Shown: one piece after another, positions 44,133-53,365 of the stretch
Numbering within the stretch: position 1 is the stretch's first letter
How the letters are laid out: each line of letters begins with the position of its first letter
Origin: Lysobacteraceae bacterium PS02065
GTDB taxonomy: Bacteria > Pseudomonadota > Gammaproteobacteria > Xanthomonadales > Rhodanobacteraceae
Reading direction: 5' to 3'
Assembly: GCA_029959555.1 (NCBI GenBank)
Contig: JASCPI010000011.1
Coordinates: 44,981 to 108,980 of the forward strand
Length of the DNA stretch: 64,000 bases
The notes under the pieces: generated by a model
What the model saw: only the letters and a program-made list of their open reading frames with translations
What the model was told of the DNA's origin: nothing
The model's database searches: none
Program-made: the position numbers and the translations under genes

Positions 44133-44143
44133 GGCTCTCTCCC

Positions 44144-44389
44144 TCAGTCGTTGGCCTTGACCTCGACGACCTTCACGCGGCCGTCGCCCGTCAGCACCTT
44201 GATTCGATAGATCTTGCGTTTGCCGATCTGCAGCGTCTGCACGCTCAAGACCTTGCCGTTCGTATCGCGCTGCACCTTGTCCACGGCCTGCTGCGCGCTG
44301 ACTTCGCTCGCCCACACGCCCGAGCAGGCGAGTGCGGCAGTGATCGCGATGGCAGAGGCGATCACCCTGAAGCAGCGCTGGGAGGTCAT
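44144..44389 (-). CDS. Small PepSY-domain exported protein
   Basis: An 81-aa protein with a signal peptide (RVIASAIAITAALACSGVWA) and a PepSY-like domain of about 50 residues (VSAQQAVDKVQRDTNGKVLS, KRKIYRIKVLTGDGRVKVVE). PepSY proteins act in the periplasm and often accompany two-component systems or peptidases. It ends 11 bp before the phoP-like ATG and may feed envelope signals to that system. Confidence 0.8.
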   Translation of the reverse strand: MTSQRCFRVIASAIAITAALACSGVWASEVSAQQAVDKVQRDTNGKVLSVQTLQIGKRKIYRIKVLTGDGRVKVVEVKAND

Positions 44390-44498
44390 GGGCTCAAAGG
44401 GGCAGTGGTGCCGTGCAGCGGATGGCGACATGGAGTCTCGATGCAGCGGATTGAATTCCCGCTGAACTTTGCCGCGACCCGCTCGCGGCTGGCAAGGC

Positions 44499-45413
44499 TC
44501 AGAAGATCTCCGCGACGCAGCAGCGCAGGCTGCCGCCGGCCTTCTCGATCTCGACGAGCGGTACGTGGCCGATCCCGAAGCCGAGCGTGCCGAGCATGGC
44601 GCGCTGTGCCGGGAGGAGGGCGTCGGCTGCACGCGTGCTGAACCAGGCGCGCTGCGGCGCGAGCGTGATTGCATTCCCGCAGAACGCGGCTTTCTGATCC
44701 GCGTCGATCATGATCGCGGCATCGCCGAAAGCACGTGCGATCGCTGCGGGAACCTCGGGATCGTGAAAGCCCGAAGGGGCCACGATCGCGGCTCGACCTG
44801 CGAGCAGCGCCAGCACCACGTTCGTGTGGTACTCGCCTTCGGCGAGATCGAAGCAGAATGTCAGTGCGAGGCCGAACGCCTCGTGCATCGCGCGCGCGCC
44901 TTCGAGATCGCAGCGTTCGGACAAGCCGCAGTAGCCGATGCCGCGCGCGCGGTCGATGACGAGAGAGCCGGTGAGCTCGGCGACGAAATCACCTTGCGAG
45001 AGATCGTGTTCGGCATAACCCGTCGCGCCGAACCACGCGCGGATGTCGCGGCGCTCCGACTCGCGTCGGCGCACGGCATGCCGCATGCGCCCGATCACGA
45101 GGCGTCCCGGCGTCGTCGCGAACACGTTGTTCGGGAACACGCCGTCGGGCGCTTCGGGATCGCCCGGGAATGTCACCACGGGCACGTCGGCGGACAGGCG
45201 TCGCGCGAGCTCGGCGTGTTCGACGAGCGCACGCGAGGCATCGGGCATTCCCGCCATGTCCATGTAGACGTTGTCGCTGGCCGATTCGGCCGCAAGCGAG
45301 AACTGCAGCGGACTGACCAGGAACGCCGCGCGCGCTGTCGCAGGTCCGCGCACGGGGAACGCTCCCGGCGCCGCGAGCGCATCGAGGAAAGCGCGCGGCG
45401 TCGTGACGATCAC
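44499..45413 (-). CDS. ctlX: CtlX-like amidinohydrolase (arginine/citrulline hydrolase family)
   Basis: A 304-aa protein of the amidinotransferase/dimethylarginase superfamily: DGVFPNNVFATTPGRLVIGRM, LSQGDFVAELTGSLVIDRA, catalytic His in EGEYHTNVVLALL and terminal Cys in GGSLRCCVAEIF, matching CtlX (citrulline utilisation hydrolase) proteins. It cleaves a guanidino or ureido group; arginine or citrulline is the likely substrate. GTG at 45413 overlaps the tag stop (GTGA), so translation is coupled. Confidence 0.82.
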   Translation of the reverse strand: MIVTTPRAFLDALAAPGAFPVRGPATARAAFLVSPLQFSLAAESASDNVYMDMAGMPDASRALVEHAELARRLSADVPVVTFPGDPEAPDGVFPNNVFATTPGRLVIGRMRHAVRRRESERRDIRAWFGATGYAEHDLSQGDFVAELTGSLVIDRARGIGYCGLSERCDLEGARAMHEAFGLALTFCFDLAEGEYHTNVVLALLAGRAAIVAPSGFHDPEVPAAIARAFGDAAIMIDADQKAAFCGNAITLAPQRAWFSTRAADALLPAQRAMLGTLGFGIGHVPLVEIEKAGGSLRCCVAEIF

Positions 45414-46000
45414 GACGTGCGCCGATCGGTGTGGCGGAAGCAGGTGACGAGGTGGTCGTCGACCATGCCGGTCGCCTGCATGAAGGCGTAGCAGATCGTC
45501 GAGCCGACGAAGCGGAAGCCTTGCTTGCGCAGCGTCTTGCTCATGCGGTCGGAGACCGGCGTCGTCGCGGGCACGTCGCCACCGCGGCGATGGTGGATGA
45601 CGGGTTCGCCATCGACGAACGACCACAGCCATGCATCGAGACTGCCATGTGCCTCGATGACGGCGAGCGCTGCCCGCGCGTTGTCGCGCGCCGAGAACAC
45701 CTTGAGGCGGTTGCGCACGATGCCGGGATCGAGCAGGCACGTCTCGAGGGCCTTGTCGGTCATGCGCGCGACGCGCTCGATGTCGAAGCCGTGGAAGATC
45801 TCGCGGTAGCGCTCGCGCTTGGCCAGCACGGTGCGCCAGCTCAGGCCTGCCTGCGCGCCCTCGAGCACGACGAATTCGAACAGCGCACGATCGTCGTGCA
45901 GCGGCACGCCCCACTCGCGGTCGTGGTAGTCGCGCTCCATGGCGCTGCCCGCGGACCACGGGCAGCGCACGAGGCCGTCGTCGGGCAGGACCTCAGCCAC
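45410..46000 (-). CDS. tag: DNA-3-methyladenine glycosylase I
   Basis: A 196-aa base-excision enzyme. Zinc ligands are visible in CPWSAGSAMERDYHDREWG at the N-terminus and HLVTCFRH at the C-terminus. The helix-hairpin segment LLDPGIVRNRLKVFSARDNA and FVGSTICYAFMQATGMVDDH are TagI hallmarks. It removes 3-methyladenine from DNA. It starts with GTG at 46000, 8 bp inside the NTF2-like gene. Confidence 0.94.
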   Translation of the reverse strand: MAEVLPDDGLVRCPWSAGSAMERDYHDREWGVPLHDDRALFEFVVLEGAQAGLSWRTVLAKRERYREIFHGFDIERVARMTDKALETCLLDPGIVRNRLKVFSARDNARAALAVIEAHGSLDAWLWSFVDGEPVIHHRRGGDVPATTPVSDRMSKTLRKQGFRFVGSTICYAFMQATGMVDDHLVTCFRHTDRRTS

Positions 46001-46421
46001 CGACCTGGCGGATCCAGTCGGCGAGGTTGTAGTAGTTGCTGACGCGCGCGATGCGGCCGTCGCGGATGTCGAAGAACGCGCCGCCCGGCAGCACGTAGCG
46101 CTGGCCGTTCGCGGCCGGCAGGCCCTCGTCGTCGGCGAGGTACTCGCCGTGCACGACGTACTCGGCGCCCGCGCGCGTGCCGTCGGCGCTGCTGAGCACG
46201 ACGATGTTCTCGAGGCGCTCGCGGTAGCTGCGGTTCATGCGGCCGAGAAAGGCACGGAAGGTGTCGCGACCGGTCTCGCGGCCACCCTGGTTGATGTCGT
46301 GGGCGACGTCGTCGGTCAGGAACGCGAGCATCGCCTCCCAGTCGCCACGGTTGAAGGCCGCGTAGTAGTCGGTCACGAGGGCGAGCGTGCGGCCCGCGGC
46401 GCTGTCGCTGTCGATGCTCAT
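45993..46421 (-). CDS. NTF2-like / SnoaL-type protein
   Basis: A 142-aa cone-fold protein: LVTDYYAAFNRGDWEAMLAFL, DINQGGRETGRDTFRAFL and FFDIRDGRIARVSNYYNL. The family includes ketosteroid isomerase-like enzymes and binding proteins, and the sequence does not settle the activity. It is the first gene of the NTF2-tag-ctlX cluster. ATG at 46421 with GGGAGTC upstream. Confidence 0.8.
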   Translation of the reverse strand: MSIDSDSAAGRTLALVTDYYAAFNRGDWEAMLAFLTDDVAHDINQGGRETGRDTFRAFLGRMNRSYRERLENIVVLSSADGTRAGAEYVVHGEYLADDEGLPAANGQRYVLPGGAFFDIRDGRIARVSNYYNLADWIRQVGG

Positions 46422-46535
46422 GGAGACTCCCTGGTCGAAACCGCGAGCATACGCTCAGGCCCCGCGCCGACGCATGCTGCGGCTGCGGAAATTCGCCGCA
46501 GGCGTATGATGCGCGCCCCCGTCCCGCCGCCCGCC

Positions 46536-47411
46536 ATGAACGACGCCTCGTCCCGCCAGCGTGCCCTCGTCGCCCTCGTCGTGCTGACGCTGGTGTGGAG
46601 CTACAACTGGATCGTCATGAAGCAGGTCCTGCAGTACGCGGGGCCATTCCATTTCGTGGCCTGGCGCGCCGCGCTCGCGACGCCGGTGCTGTTCGCGCTG
46701 CTGCTGTGGCGGCGCGAGTCGCTGCGGCCGCCGCCGTGGCGCCCGCTGCTCGCGATCGCATTCGCGCAGATCGTCGGCTTCACGGTGCTGATCCAGACCG
46801 CGCTCGTCGAGGGCGGTGCGGGCAAGACCGCGCTGCTCGCCTACACGATGCCGTTCTGGGTGATCCTGCTCGCGCGCGTCGTGCTCGGCGAGCGCATGGC
46901 GTTGCGACAGTGGCTGTGGATCGGTGTCGCCGCGGCAGGCCTTGTCTGCGTGATCGAGCCGTGGGCCGGGCTTCCCGGCGGCGCGAGCACGCTGCTCGCG
47001 CTCGCGGCGGGCCTGAGCTGGGCCATCGCGGTCGTCGTCTCCAAGCGCCTGTTCGCGGACACGAGCGTATCGGCCCTTTCGCTCACGGCCTGGCAGATGC
47101 TCGTCGGCACGATCGTGCTCGTCACGGTCGCATTGTGCGTGCCGGAGCGGCCGATCGCGTGGACGCCGTACTTCATCGGCGCGCTCGCCTACAACGCCGT
47201 GCTCGCCTCGGGCATCGCCTGGGTGATGTGGAGCTTCATCGTGCAGCGCCTGCCCGCGACGGTCGCAGGCCTGACCAGCCTCGCCGTACCGTTGTGCGGC
47301 GTGCTGTTCGCATGGGTGCTGCTCGGCGAGCGGCCCGGCGTCGTCGAAGCCGTCGGCATCGCCCTCGTGGGCGTCGCGCTGTTCGGCATCACGCGCCCCG
47401 CGCGGCGCTGA
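46536..47411 (+). CDS. EamA/DMT-family transporter
   Basis: A 291-aa protein of ten hydrophobic segments formed by two EamA repeats (TLVWSYNWIVMKQVL; ALAAGLSWAIAVVVSKRLF). It is probably an inner-membrane metabolite exporter; the substrate is unknown. The ATG at 46536 is chosen; ATGs at 46506 and 46509 would add about 10 residues. It ends directly against the stop of the convergent PLP enzyme gene. Confidence 0.88.
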   Translation: MNDASSRQRALVALVVLTLVWSYNWIVMKQVLQYAGPFHFVAWRAALATPVLFALLLWRRESLRPPPWRPLLAIAFAQIVGFTVLIQTALVEGGAGKTALLAYTMPFWVILLARVVLGERMALRQWLWIGVAAAGLVCVIEPWAGLPGGASTLLALAAGLSWAIAVVVSKRLFADTSVSALSLTAWQMLVGTIVLVTVALCVPERPIAWTPYFIGALAYNAVLASGIAWVMWSFIVQRLPATVAGLTSLAVPLCGVLFAWVLLGERPGVVEAVGIALVGVALFGITRPARR

Positions 47412-48371
47412 TCAGCGCGACGCGAGCCACGGCAGCGCGTCGAGATCGACGTTGCCGCCCGACAGGATCACCCCGACGCGACGCCCCGCGAAGCGCTCGC
47501 GTGCGCCGAGGATCGCGGCGAGCGTGACCGCACTCGACGGCTCGACGACGATCTTGAGTCGCTCCCAGATCAGCTTCATCGCCGCGATCGTGGCGGTGTC
47601 GTCGACGGTCAGCACGTCGACACGGTGCTTCTGCAGCAGCTCGAAATTGATCTCGCCGACCAGCGTGCGCAGGCCGTCGCAGACGGTATCGGGTGTCATC
47701 GCATCGACGCGCCGGCCGAGGCGCAGCGAATCGTGCGCATCGGCGGCCCCGGAAGGCTCCGCAGCGACGACATCGGCATCGGGAAGCAGCGCATGGGTGC
47801 TGATCGCGGTGCCGCCGAGCAGGCCACCGCCGCCGACCGGCGCGACGACGACATCGAGCGAGCCGACCTCGCGGATCAGCTCGCGTGCCGCGGTGCCCTG
47901 TCCCGCGATGACGGCGGGATCGGCGTAGGGATGCACGAGCGTGGCGCCGGTCTCGATGCGCACGCGCTCGGCTTCCGCTTCGCGCGCTGCCGTGTTCGCG
48001 GCGCAGCGGTGCACGGTCGCGCCGTAGGCTTCGATCGCGGCGAGCTTGGCGCGGATGGCGCCCTCGGGCACCACCACGTGGGCCGTGATGCCGCGCGTGC
48101 GCGCGGCGAGCGCGAGCGCGGCACCGTGATTGCCCGAGGAATGCGTGACCACGCCTTGTGCGGCGAGCTCGTCGGACAACGACCAGACCGCGTTGCACGC
48201 ACCGCGGAACTTGAAAGCGCCGACGCGCTGGAAGTTCTCGCACTTGAACAGGATCTCGGCGCCGGCCAGCGCGTCGATCGAGCGCGAATGCAGTACCGGG
48301 GTGACGTGGGCGTGGCGCGCGATGCGCTCGGCCGCGCGTTCGACCGAGGCGAAGTCGGGCAGGAGGGGCAT
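47412..48371 (-). CDS. Threonine dehydratase / serine racemase-like PLP enzyme
   Basis: A 319-aa fold-type II PLP enzyme with Lys in ENFQRVGAFKFRGACNAV (near residue 58), SSGNHGAALALAAR for substrate binding and VAPVGGGGLLGGTA for the phosphate. It lacks the regulatory ACT domain of biosynthetic IlvA, so it fits catabolic threonine dehydratase or serine/threonine racemase. It deaminates or racemises hydroxy-amino acids. The ATG at 48371 gives PLLPDFASVERAAERI. Confidence 0.88.
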   Translation of the reverse strand: MPLLPDFASVERAAERIARHAHVTPVLHSRSIDALAGAEILFKCENFQRVGAFKFRGACNAVWSLSDELAAQGVVTHSSGNHGAALALAARTRGITAHVVVPEGAIRAKLAAIEAYGATVHRCAANTAAREAEAERVRIETGATLVHPYADPAVIAGQGTAARELIREVGSLDVVVAPVGGGGLLGGTAISTHALLPDADVVAAEPSGAADAHDSLRLGRRVDAMTPDTVCDGLRTLVGEINFELLQKHRVDVLTVDDTATIAAMKLIWERLKIVVEPSSAVTLAAILGARERFAGRRVGVILSGGNVDLDALPWLASR

Positions 48372-48469
48372 CGGGGACAGGCCGGCGGGCGGAGAGGGCG
48401 ACGACCATACACGGCACGCCGTCGCGCGTGCTAGCCTCGCCGCGGCCACCCGCGACGGCAAGGCTGCCG

Positions 48470-51106
48470 ATGAGCGTCGACTCCGCTGCGAAACCGCTGA
48501 CCCGTCTCGCCGACTATCGGCCGCCCGCGTGGCGCGTCGAGGCCATCGAGCTCGAGTTCGACCTCGACGCACTCGTCACGACCGTCGATGCGCGCCTGCA
48601 TCTCGTCGGTGCGGAAGGCGGAGTGGCTGCGCTTCGACTCGAAGGCGAGGCCCTCGAGCTGTTGAATCTCGATGTGGACGGGCGTCGCCTCGGTCCGGGC
48701 GAGTACACGCTCGCGCCGGGCGGGCTCGTCATCCACCAGGTTCCTCCGCGTGCCGTCGTGTCGACGCGCTCGCGCATCCGCCCGGCCGCGAACAGCGCGC
48801 TCGAGGGTGTCTACCTCTCCGGCTCGCTCGAGGACGGGTTCCTGTTGTCGCAATGCGAAGCGGAGGGTTTCCGGCGGGTCACCTGGAGCCTCGATCGCCC
48901 CGACGTTCTCTCGCGCTACACGGTGACGCTGCGCGCCGACCGCGCGCGCTTCCCGGTCCTGCTCGCAGGCGGCAATCCGGACGGCAGGGGCATGCTCGAA
49001 GGCGGTCGCCACTGGGCGCGCTTCGTCGACCCGACGCCGAAGCCGAGCTACCTGTTCGCGCTCGCCGCCGGTCATCTCGAGTGCCTCGAAGACGCCTTCG
49101 TGGCCGAGGATGGCCACACGGTGAAGCTCGCGATCTGGGCCGAGCACGCCGAGATCGCGCGCTGCGCGCATGCGATGGCCTGCCTCAAGGCGGCCTTCGC
49201 CTGGGACGAGCGGCGCTTCGGCCGGCGCTACGACATGGACGTGTTCCATGTCGTGGCGACGCACGACTTCGCGATGGGCGCGATGGAGAACACCGGGCTC
49301 AACATCTTCAATTCGAAGTACCTGCTCGCCACGCCGGACCAGGCCACCGACGAGGACTACCGCCACGTGCTCGCCGTGGTCGGCCACGAGTACTTCCATC
49401 ACTGGAGCGGCAACCGCGTCACCTGCCGCGACTGGTTCCAGCTCAGCCTCAAGGAAGGCCTCACGGTCTACCGCGAGCAGGAGTTCGAATCCGACCTCGC
49501 CTCGCGCACGCTGCGCCGCATCGAGGACGTGCGCACGCTGTGGCGCGTGCAGTTCGGCGAAGACGCGGGACCGCTCGCGCATCCGGTACGGCCCGAGCAG
49601 TACGCCGAGATCAACAACTTCTACACCGCGACCGTCTACGACAAGGGGGCCGAGATCGTGCGCATGCTTGCGACCCTGCTCGGTCGCGAGGGTTTCCGGC
49701 GCGGACTGGATCTCTATTTCTCTCGTCACGACGGCGACGCCGTCACGATCGAGGACTTCCTCCGCGCGCTGGGTGACGCGAACGATCGCGACCTGTCGTC
49801 GTGGCTCGCGTGGTACCGGCACGCCGGCACGCCCGTGCTCGAGGTCGCGCGGCATCACGATGCCGCGGCGCGCCGTTTCTCGTTGACGCTGCGCCAGCGT
49901 GCCGCGAAAGGCGACGCGGTGGTGCGGCCGGTGCCGGTCGCGGTTGCGCTGTTCGCCGGTGACGGCGGCCGCATCGCGATGCGGGAAGGCGAGGATGCCG
50001 CCGCATGTCGCGACGGCGTTCTGCTGCTCGACGCCGCCGAGCGCACGTGGACATTCCACGGTGTCGACGCGCCACCCGTGGTGTCGCTGCTGCGCGGCTT
50101 CTCGGCGCCGGTGCGGCTCGCCGATGCCGCGGATGGCACGGCGCTCGCGTTGCTGGCACGACACGAGGACGACGGCTTCAACCGGTGGTTCGCCGGTGAC
50201 GCGTTGTCGCGCCTGCTGTTCGCGCAGGCGCTCGCGCACGGTCGTCCCGACGCTGCGCCGTTCGAGGGCTGGATCGGCGCGCTGCGGGCGGCATTCGCGG
50301 ACGCATCGCTGGATCCCGCGATCCTCGCCGAGATGCTCACCCCCGCCGACGAGGGGTCGCTTGCCGAACCGTTGACCGAGGTCGATCCCGACGCCGTGCG
50401 CCGTGCGCGCGAGCGCATCGAGGGCGGGCTCGCCGCTGCGCTCGCGCCTTCGCTGATGGAGCGTTACGAGGCCCTCGCGTCCGCGACCGAGGCCGACATG
50501 TCGCCCGTCGCGCAGGCACGTCGTCGTCTGCGCAACCGCTGCCTCGCCCTGCTGTGCTGTGCAGACGACGCCGGTGTCGCGCGCGCCTCGCGGCATTACG
50601 ACGAGGCACGCACCCTCACCGATCGACTCGCCGCGATGACATGCCTCGCCCAGGCCGGCGATGCGCGGGCCGAGCAGGTGCTCGCCGCTTTCGCCGAGCG
50701 CCACGCAGCCGATCCCCTCGTCCTGGACAAGTGGTTCGCGCTGCAGGCGACCATCCCGAGGCCCGGAACGCTCGAGCGCGTGGTCGCGCTCACGTCGCAT
50801 CCGGCATTCCGTTGGGAGAATCCGAACAAGGTCTACGCGTTGCTGCTCGCGTTCGCGCAACGCAACCCGTCGGTGTTCCACCGGCCCGACGGCGCCGGCT
50901 ACCGCTTCATCGGCGACGCGGTCCTGCGCCTCGACGCGATCACGCCGCAGGTCGCGGCGCGGCTCGCCACCGCATTCGGGGCGTGGCGCCGCTACGAACC
51001 GCTGCGTCGCGCGTTGATGCGGGCGGAACTGTTTCGACTCGATGCGCGCGGCGGATTGTCGGACAACCTCGCCGACATCGTGCGGCGCAGCCTCGACGCC
51101 AGCTGA
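48470..51106 (+). CDS. pepN: Aminopeptidase N
   Basis: An 878-aa M1 zinc aminopeptidase of the Gram-negative PepN type. The exopeptidase motif appears as GAMENTGLNIFNSKYLL, the zinc site as HEYFHHWSGNRVTCRDWF with the third ligand Glu in the following LKEG segment. The catalytic Tyr is in NNFYTATVYDKGAEIVRML. It removes N-terminal residues from peptides in the cytosol. The ATG at 48470 gives SVDSAAKPLTRLADYRPP, matching PepN N-termini. Confidence 0.95.
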   Translation: MSVDSAAKPLTRLADYRPPAWRVEAIELEFDLDALVTTVDARLHLVGAEGGVAALRLEGEALELLNLDVDGRRLGPGEYTLAPGGLVIHQVPPRAVVSTRSRIRPAANSALEGVYLSGSLEDGFLLSQCEAEGFRRVTWSLDRPDVLSRYTVTLRADRARFPVLLAGGNPDGRGMLEGGRHWARFVDPTPKPSYLFALAAGHLECLEDAFVAEDGHTVKLAIWAEHAEIARCAHAMACLKAAFAWDERRFGRRYDMDVFHVVATHDFAMGAMENTGLNIFNSKYLLATPDQATDEDYRHVLAVVGHEYFHHWSGNRVTCRDWFQLSLKEGLTVYREQEFESDLASRTLRRIEDVRTLWRVQFGEDAGPLAHPVRPEQYAEINNFYTATVYDKGAEIVRMLATLLGREGFRRGLDLYFSRHDGDAVTIEDFLRALGDANDRDLSSWLAWYRHAGTPVLEVARHHDAAARRFSLTLRQRAAKGDAVVRPVPVAVALFAGDGGRIAMREGEDAAACRDGVLLLDAAERTWTFHGVDAPPVVSLLRGFSAPVRLADAADGTALALLARHEDDGFNRWFAGDALSRLLFAQALAHGRPDAAPFEGWIGALRAAFADASLDPAILAEMLTPADEGSLAEPLTEVDPDAVRRARERIEGGLAAALAPSLMERYEALASATEADMSPVAQARRRLRNRCLALLCCADDAGVARASRHYDEARTLTDRLAAMTCLAQAGDARAEQVLAAFAERHAADPLVLDKWFALQATIPRPGTLERVVALTSHPAFRWENPNKVYALLLAFAQRNPSVFHRPDGAGYRFIGDAVLRLDAITPQVAARLATAFGAWRRYEPLRRALMRAELFRLDARGGLSDNLADIVRRSLDAS

Positions 51107-51178
51107 AGCGATTCGCGGCGAGCATTGCAAACGCGCGCCACTGCCACCACGATGGAGGAGATTTCGTGGAGGTGTGCC

Positions 51179-51895
51179 ATGTTCCGTCCCTTGCTGATCG
51201 TCGCCGTCCTCGCGCTCGCGGGCTGTGCCACGACCCCGAGCAGCACGTACTACTACGACGCGCCGGGTGACTATTACTACGGTGCGAATTCGCCCGACGT
51301 GATCGTCGACCATCGCGGCGGCGTCGCATCGCCGTGGTGGCTCGGCGGGTTCGGCGGCTATGGCTACGGCGGTTACGGCTATGGCGGTTACGGATACGGC
51401 GGTTACGGATACGGTTACGCCGGCTACGGATGGGGCGGTGGATACGGCTACGGTGGACTCGGCTGGCCGTACGGATACGGGTACTACGGTCCGTGGATCT
51501 ACAAGCCGCATGCCCCGTCTTATCCTTCTCTCGACACGCGCGAGCGTGCCGTGCAGGCCTACCGCGGCGAACGCGCACGCCTGCAGGGACCGCGCGAGCG
51601 GCCCGCCTCGGCCGGTTATGCCCCGCCGCGGCGTGGGGCGATCGAGTCCGGCGGCGTATCCGGCGCCTATCGCGACAGCGCTCCGAGCCGTTTCGATGCC
51701 TCGCGTGCTCGCGACCCGGGTTCGCGTGGGCCGATGCTCGAGCGTCGTGCGCCCGCATCGGCGCCGTCACGCGCGGCATCGGCTCCGCGCAGCATGCCGT
51801 CGATGCCCCGCAGTGCGCCGTCGATGCAGCGATCCGCGCCGGCCCCCGCTCGAGCGCCGTCGGCGCCGCGCCCCGCACCGTCGCGCAGCCAGTAG
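51179..51895 (+). CDS. Lipoprotein with Gly/Tyr repeats and Ser/Pro/Arg-rich tail
   Basis: A 238-aa protein with lipobox VLALAGC (Cys 16). Residues about 60-105 are tandem GGYGY units, followed by an aromatic stretch (WPYGYGYYGPWIYKP) and a long, probably disordered, basic tail rich in Ser, Ala, Pro and Arg. It is presumably an outer-membrane or periplasmic lipoprotein. The ATG at 51179 has GGAGGT upstream. Function unknown. Confidence 0.68.
   Translation: MFRPLLIVAVLALAGCATTPSSTYYYDAPGDYYYGANSPDVIVDHRGGVASPWWLGGFGGYGYGGYGYGGYGYGGYGYGYAGYGWGGGYGYGGLGWPYGYGYYGPWIYKPHAPSYPSLDTRERAVQAYRGERARLQGPRERPASAGYAPPRRGAIESGGVSGAYRDSAPSRFDASRARDPGSRGPMLERRAPASAPSRAASAPRSMPSMPRSAPSMQRSAPAPARAPSAPRPAPSRSQ
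51353..51412 (+). repeat. Four tandem 15-bp repeats encoding GGYGY units
   Basis: Units of the form GGCGGTTACGGATAC stand in phase at 51353, 51368, 51383 and 51398 with 1-3 mismatches; degenerate copies continue to about 51480. The period is a multiple of 3, so changes in copy number keep the frame. Confidence 0.85.
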
Positions 51896-52077
51896 CGAGG
51901 CGTGCGGCCGGGCGTTCGCGGCGGAGACCGATCGTCGCCGTCCACCGTGTCCGTGCCGCAGCGGTTCCGGCGTGACAGGCGGCCGTGCACGCCCGGTTCG
52001 CGAGTCCGCAAGATCGGACACGCGCGGGTTCCCCGTACCGGCGATCCTCCCGTCGCCTTCACGAGGAACGCGAGTAC

Positions 52078-52954
52078 ATGAAATCCGCATCGCAGGCCGA
52101 TTACCAGCAGCGCATCGATCGCGTGCTCGCGCATGTCCAGCACGCCATCGACGCCGGCACGGAGCCGCCCGATCTCGCGGCGCTGGCCGCGCTGACGCAC
52201 TTCTCTCCGTACCACTTCCATCGCATCTACCGTGCCCTCACCGGCGAGGCGCTGGGGCGCAGCATCGGCCGACTCCGGCTTTCACGAGCCCTGCATCGGC
52301 TCGCCGACCCTCGGATGTCGATCACGCAGGTCGCGCTCGAGGCCGGATTCGGAAGTTCGCAGGCGTTCGCGCGCGTCCTGCGCGACTGGCTGGGTACGAG
52401 CGCGACCGCACTTCGCGACGATCCGCGTGAGCTGGAGGCCGCGTCGAGCCGGTTGAGACAGCCGGAGAGGGCGGTCGTGGAAGCGCTGCCGGCCTTGCGC
52501 GTCGACGTTCGTGTCGCTGGAGCCTTTCGAAGTCGTCGCCGTGCGTACGGTGGGGCGTTACGACACGCTCGACGAGGTCTACACGGACCTGTTCGGCTGG
52601 GCCGCTGGAGCCGATGCCGTCGACCGCATCACCACCCTGTACGGCATCGCCTGGGACGACCTGCGCGACGTGCCGCGCGCCGAACTCGCGTTCACGAGCG
52701 CGATCGGCCTCGCAGGACTCGATCCGCCCGCGCCGATGCGACGCGAGACCTGGACCGGCGGGCGCTACGCGAGCGTGCGCCACGTGGGCAGCTTCCTCGG
52801 CCTCGAGGACATGGCCGATCGCGTGTTCGCCGACTGGCTGCCGTCGTCCGGAGAGGCGTTGCGCGACGCGCCCGTGATCTACCGCTACCTCGATGATCCG
52901 GAGCAGGTTCCGGAGCCGCTGTTGCGCACCGACATCCTCGTGCCGATCGCTTGA
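52078..52954 (+). pseudogene. AraC-family regulator with GyrI-like domain, interrupted by a frameshift
   Basis: The first frame (ATG 52078) reads an AraC HTH: LAALAALTHFSPYHFHRIY and ITQVALEAGFGSSQAFARVL. Near 52505-52512 the frame is lost. The GyrI-like ligand domain continues in the +1 frame from GTG 52511 (SLEPFEVVAVRTVGRYDTLD to LLRTDILVPIA, stop 52954). Loss of one GT from an original CGTGTGTCG would explain it. Intact relatives are single proteins of about 290 aa. It may be a true mutation or a sequencing error. Confidence 0.8.
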
Positions 52955-53076
52955 GCGGCGAGTCGCGTCGGGCCGGGGAGCCGCCGGGGACTGCGATCAC
53001 GTCAGGTTGTCGCCGGCGGTGGAGCCGTCGAACCGACCCGTGATGACGGTCGTCGTTCCACGAGGCCGGAAAGCAG

Positions 53077-53103
53077 AAAGGCCGCGCATCGAGCGCGGCC
53101 TTT
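53077..53103. terminator. Intrinsic terminator, probably bidirectional
   Basis: An 11-bp perfect stem, AAAGGCCGCGC / GCGCGGCCTTT, with a 5-nt loop, lies between the AraC-GyrI remnant and the convergent small gene. T-tails are short on both sides. Confidence 0.75.
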
Positions 53104-53173
53104 CCGTGTGCAGCATGCGGGATCCGCCCTCGACGCGCCCAGGGGAGGCGCGACGGCGACGGCACCGCTGGAA

Positions 53174-53365
53174 TCAGGCGGGGAGGCGGCTCAGCGCTTC
53201 GTTGATGCGGGCGCGGCGCGATTCGAGCTGGACGATCTGGTCGTTGCTGGCAGGCGTGGCGACGCGGATGTCTTCCATCGCCATCTCGAGGCGGCCCAGT
53301 TCGATCATGAGATCGTGGCGGAGGAACAGCGGGTTGAGGCTCATCGAAGCGGCGTTCGTGATCAT
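53174..53365 (-). CDS. Small hypothetical helical protein
   Basis: A 63-aa protein with the ATG at 53365 preceded by GGGGAA. Residues 12-60 are strongly helical and amphipathic (LFLRHDLMIELGRLEMAMED, VQLESRRARINEALSRL), so it may dimerise as a coiled coil. A terminator lies 70 bp downstream. No family recognised; likely real given start and stop signals. Confidence 0.5.
   Translation of the reverse strand: MITNAASMSLNPLFLRHDLMIELGRLEMAMEDIRVATPASNDQIVQLESRRARINEALSRLPA

Noticed and set aside
48431..51511. Leftward open frame of 1026 codons opposite pepN
   Set aside because: pepN carries GAMEN and HExxH motifs on the other strand; the reverse frame is low-complexity.
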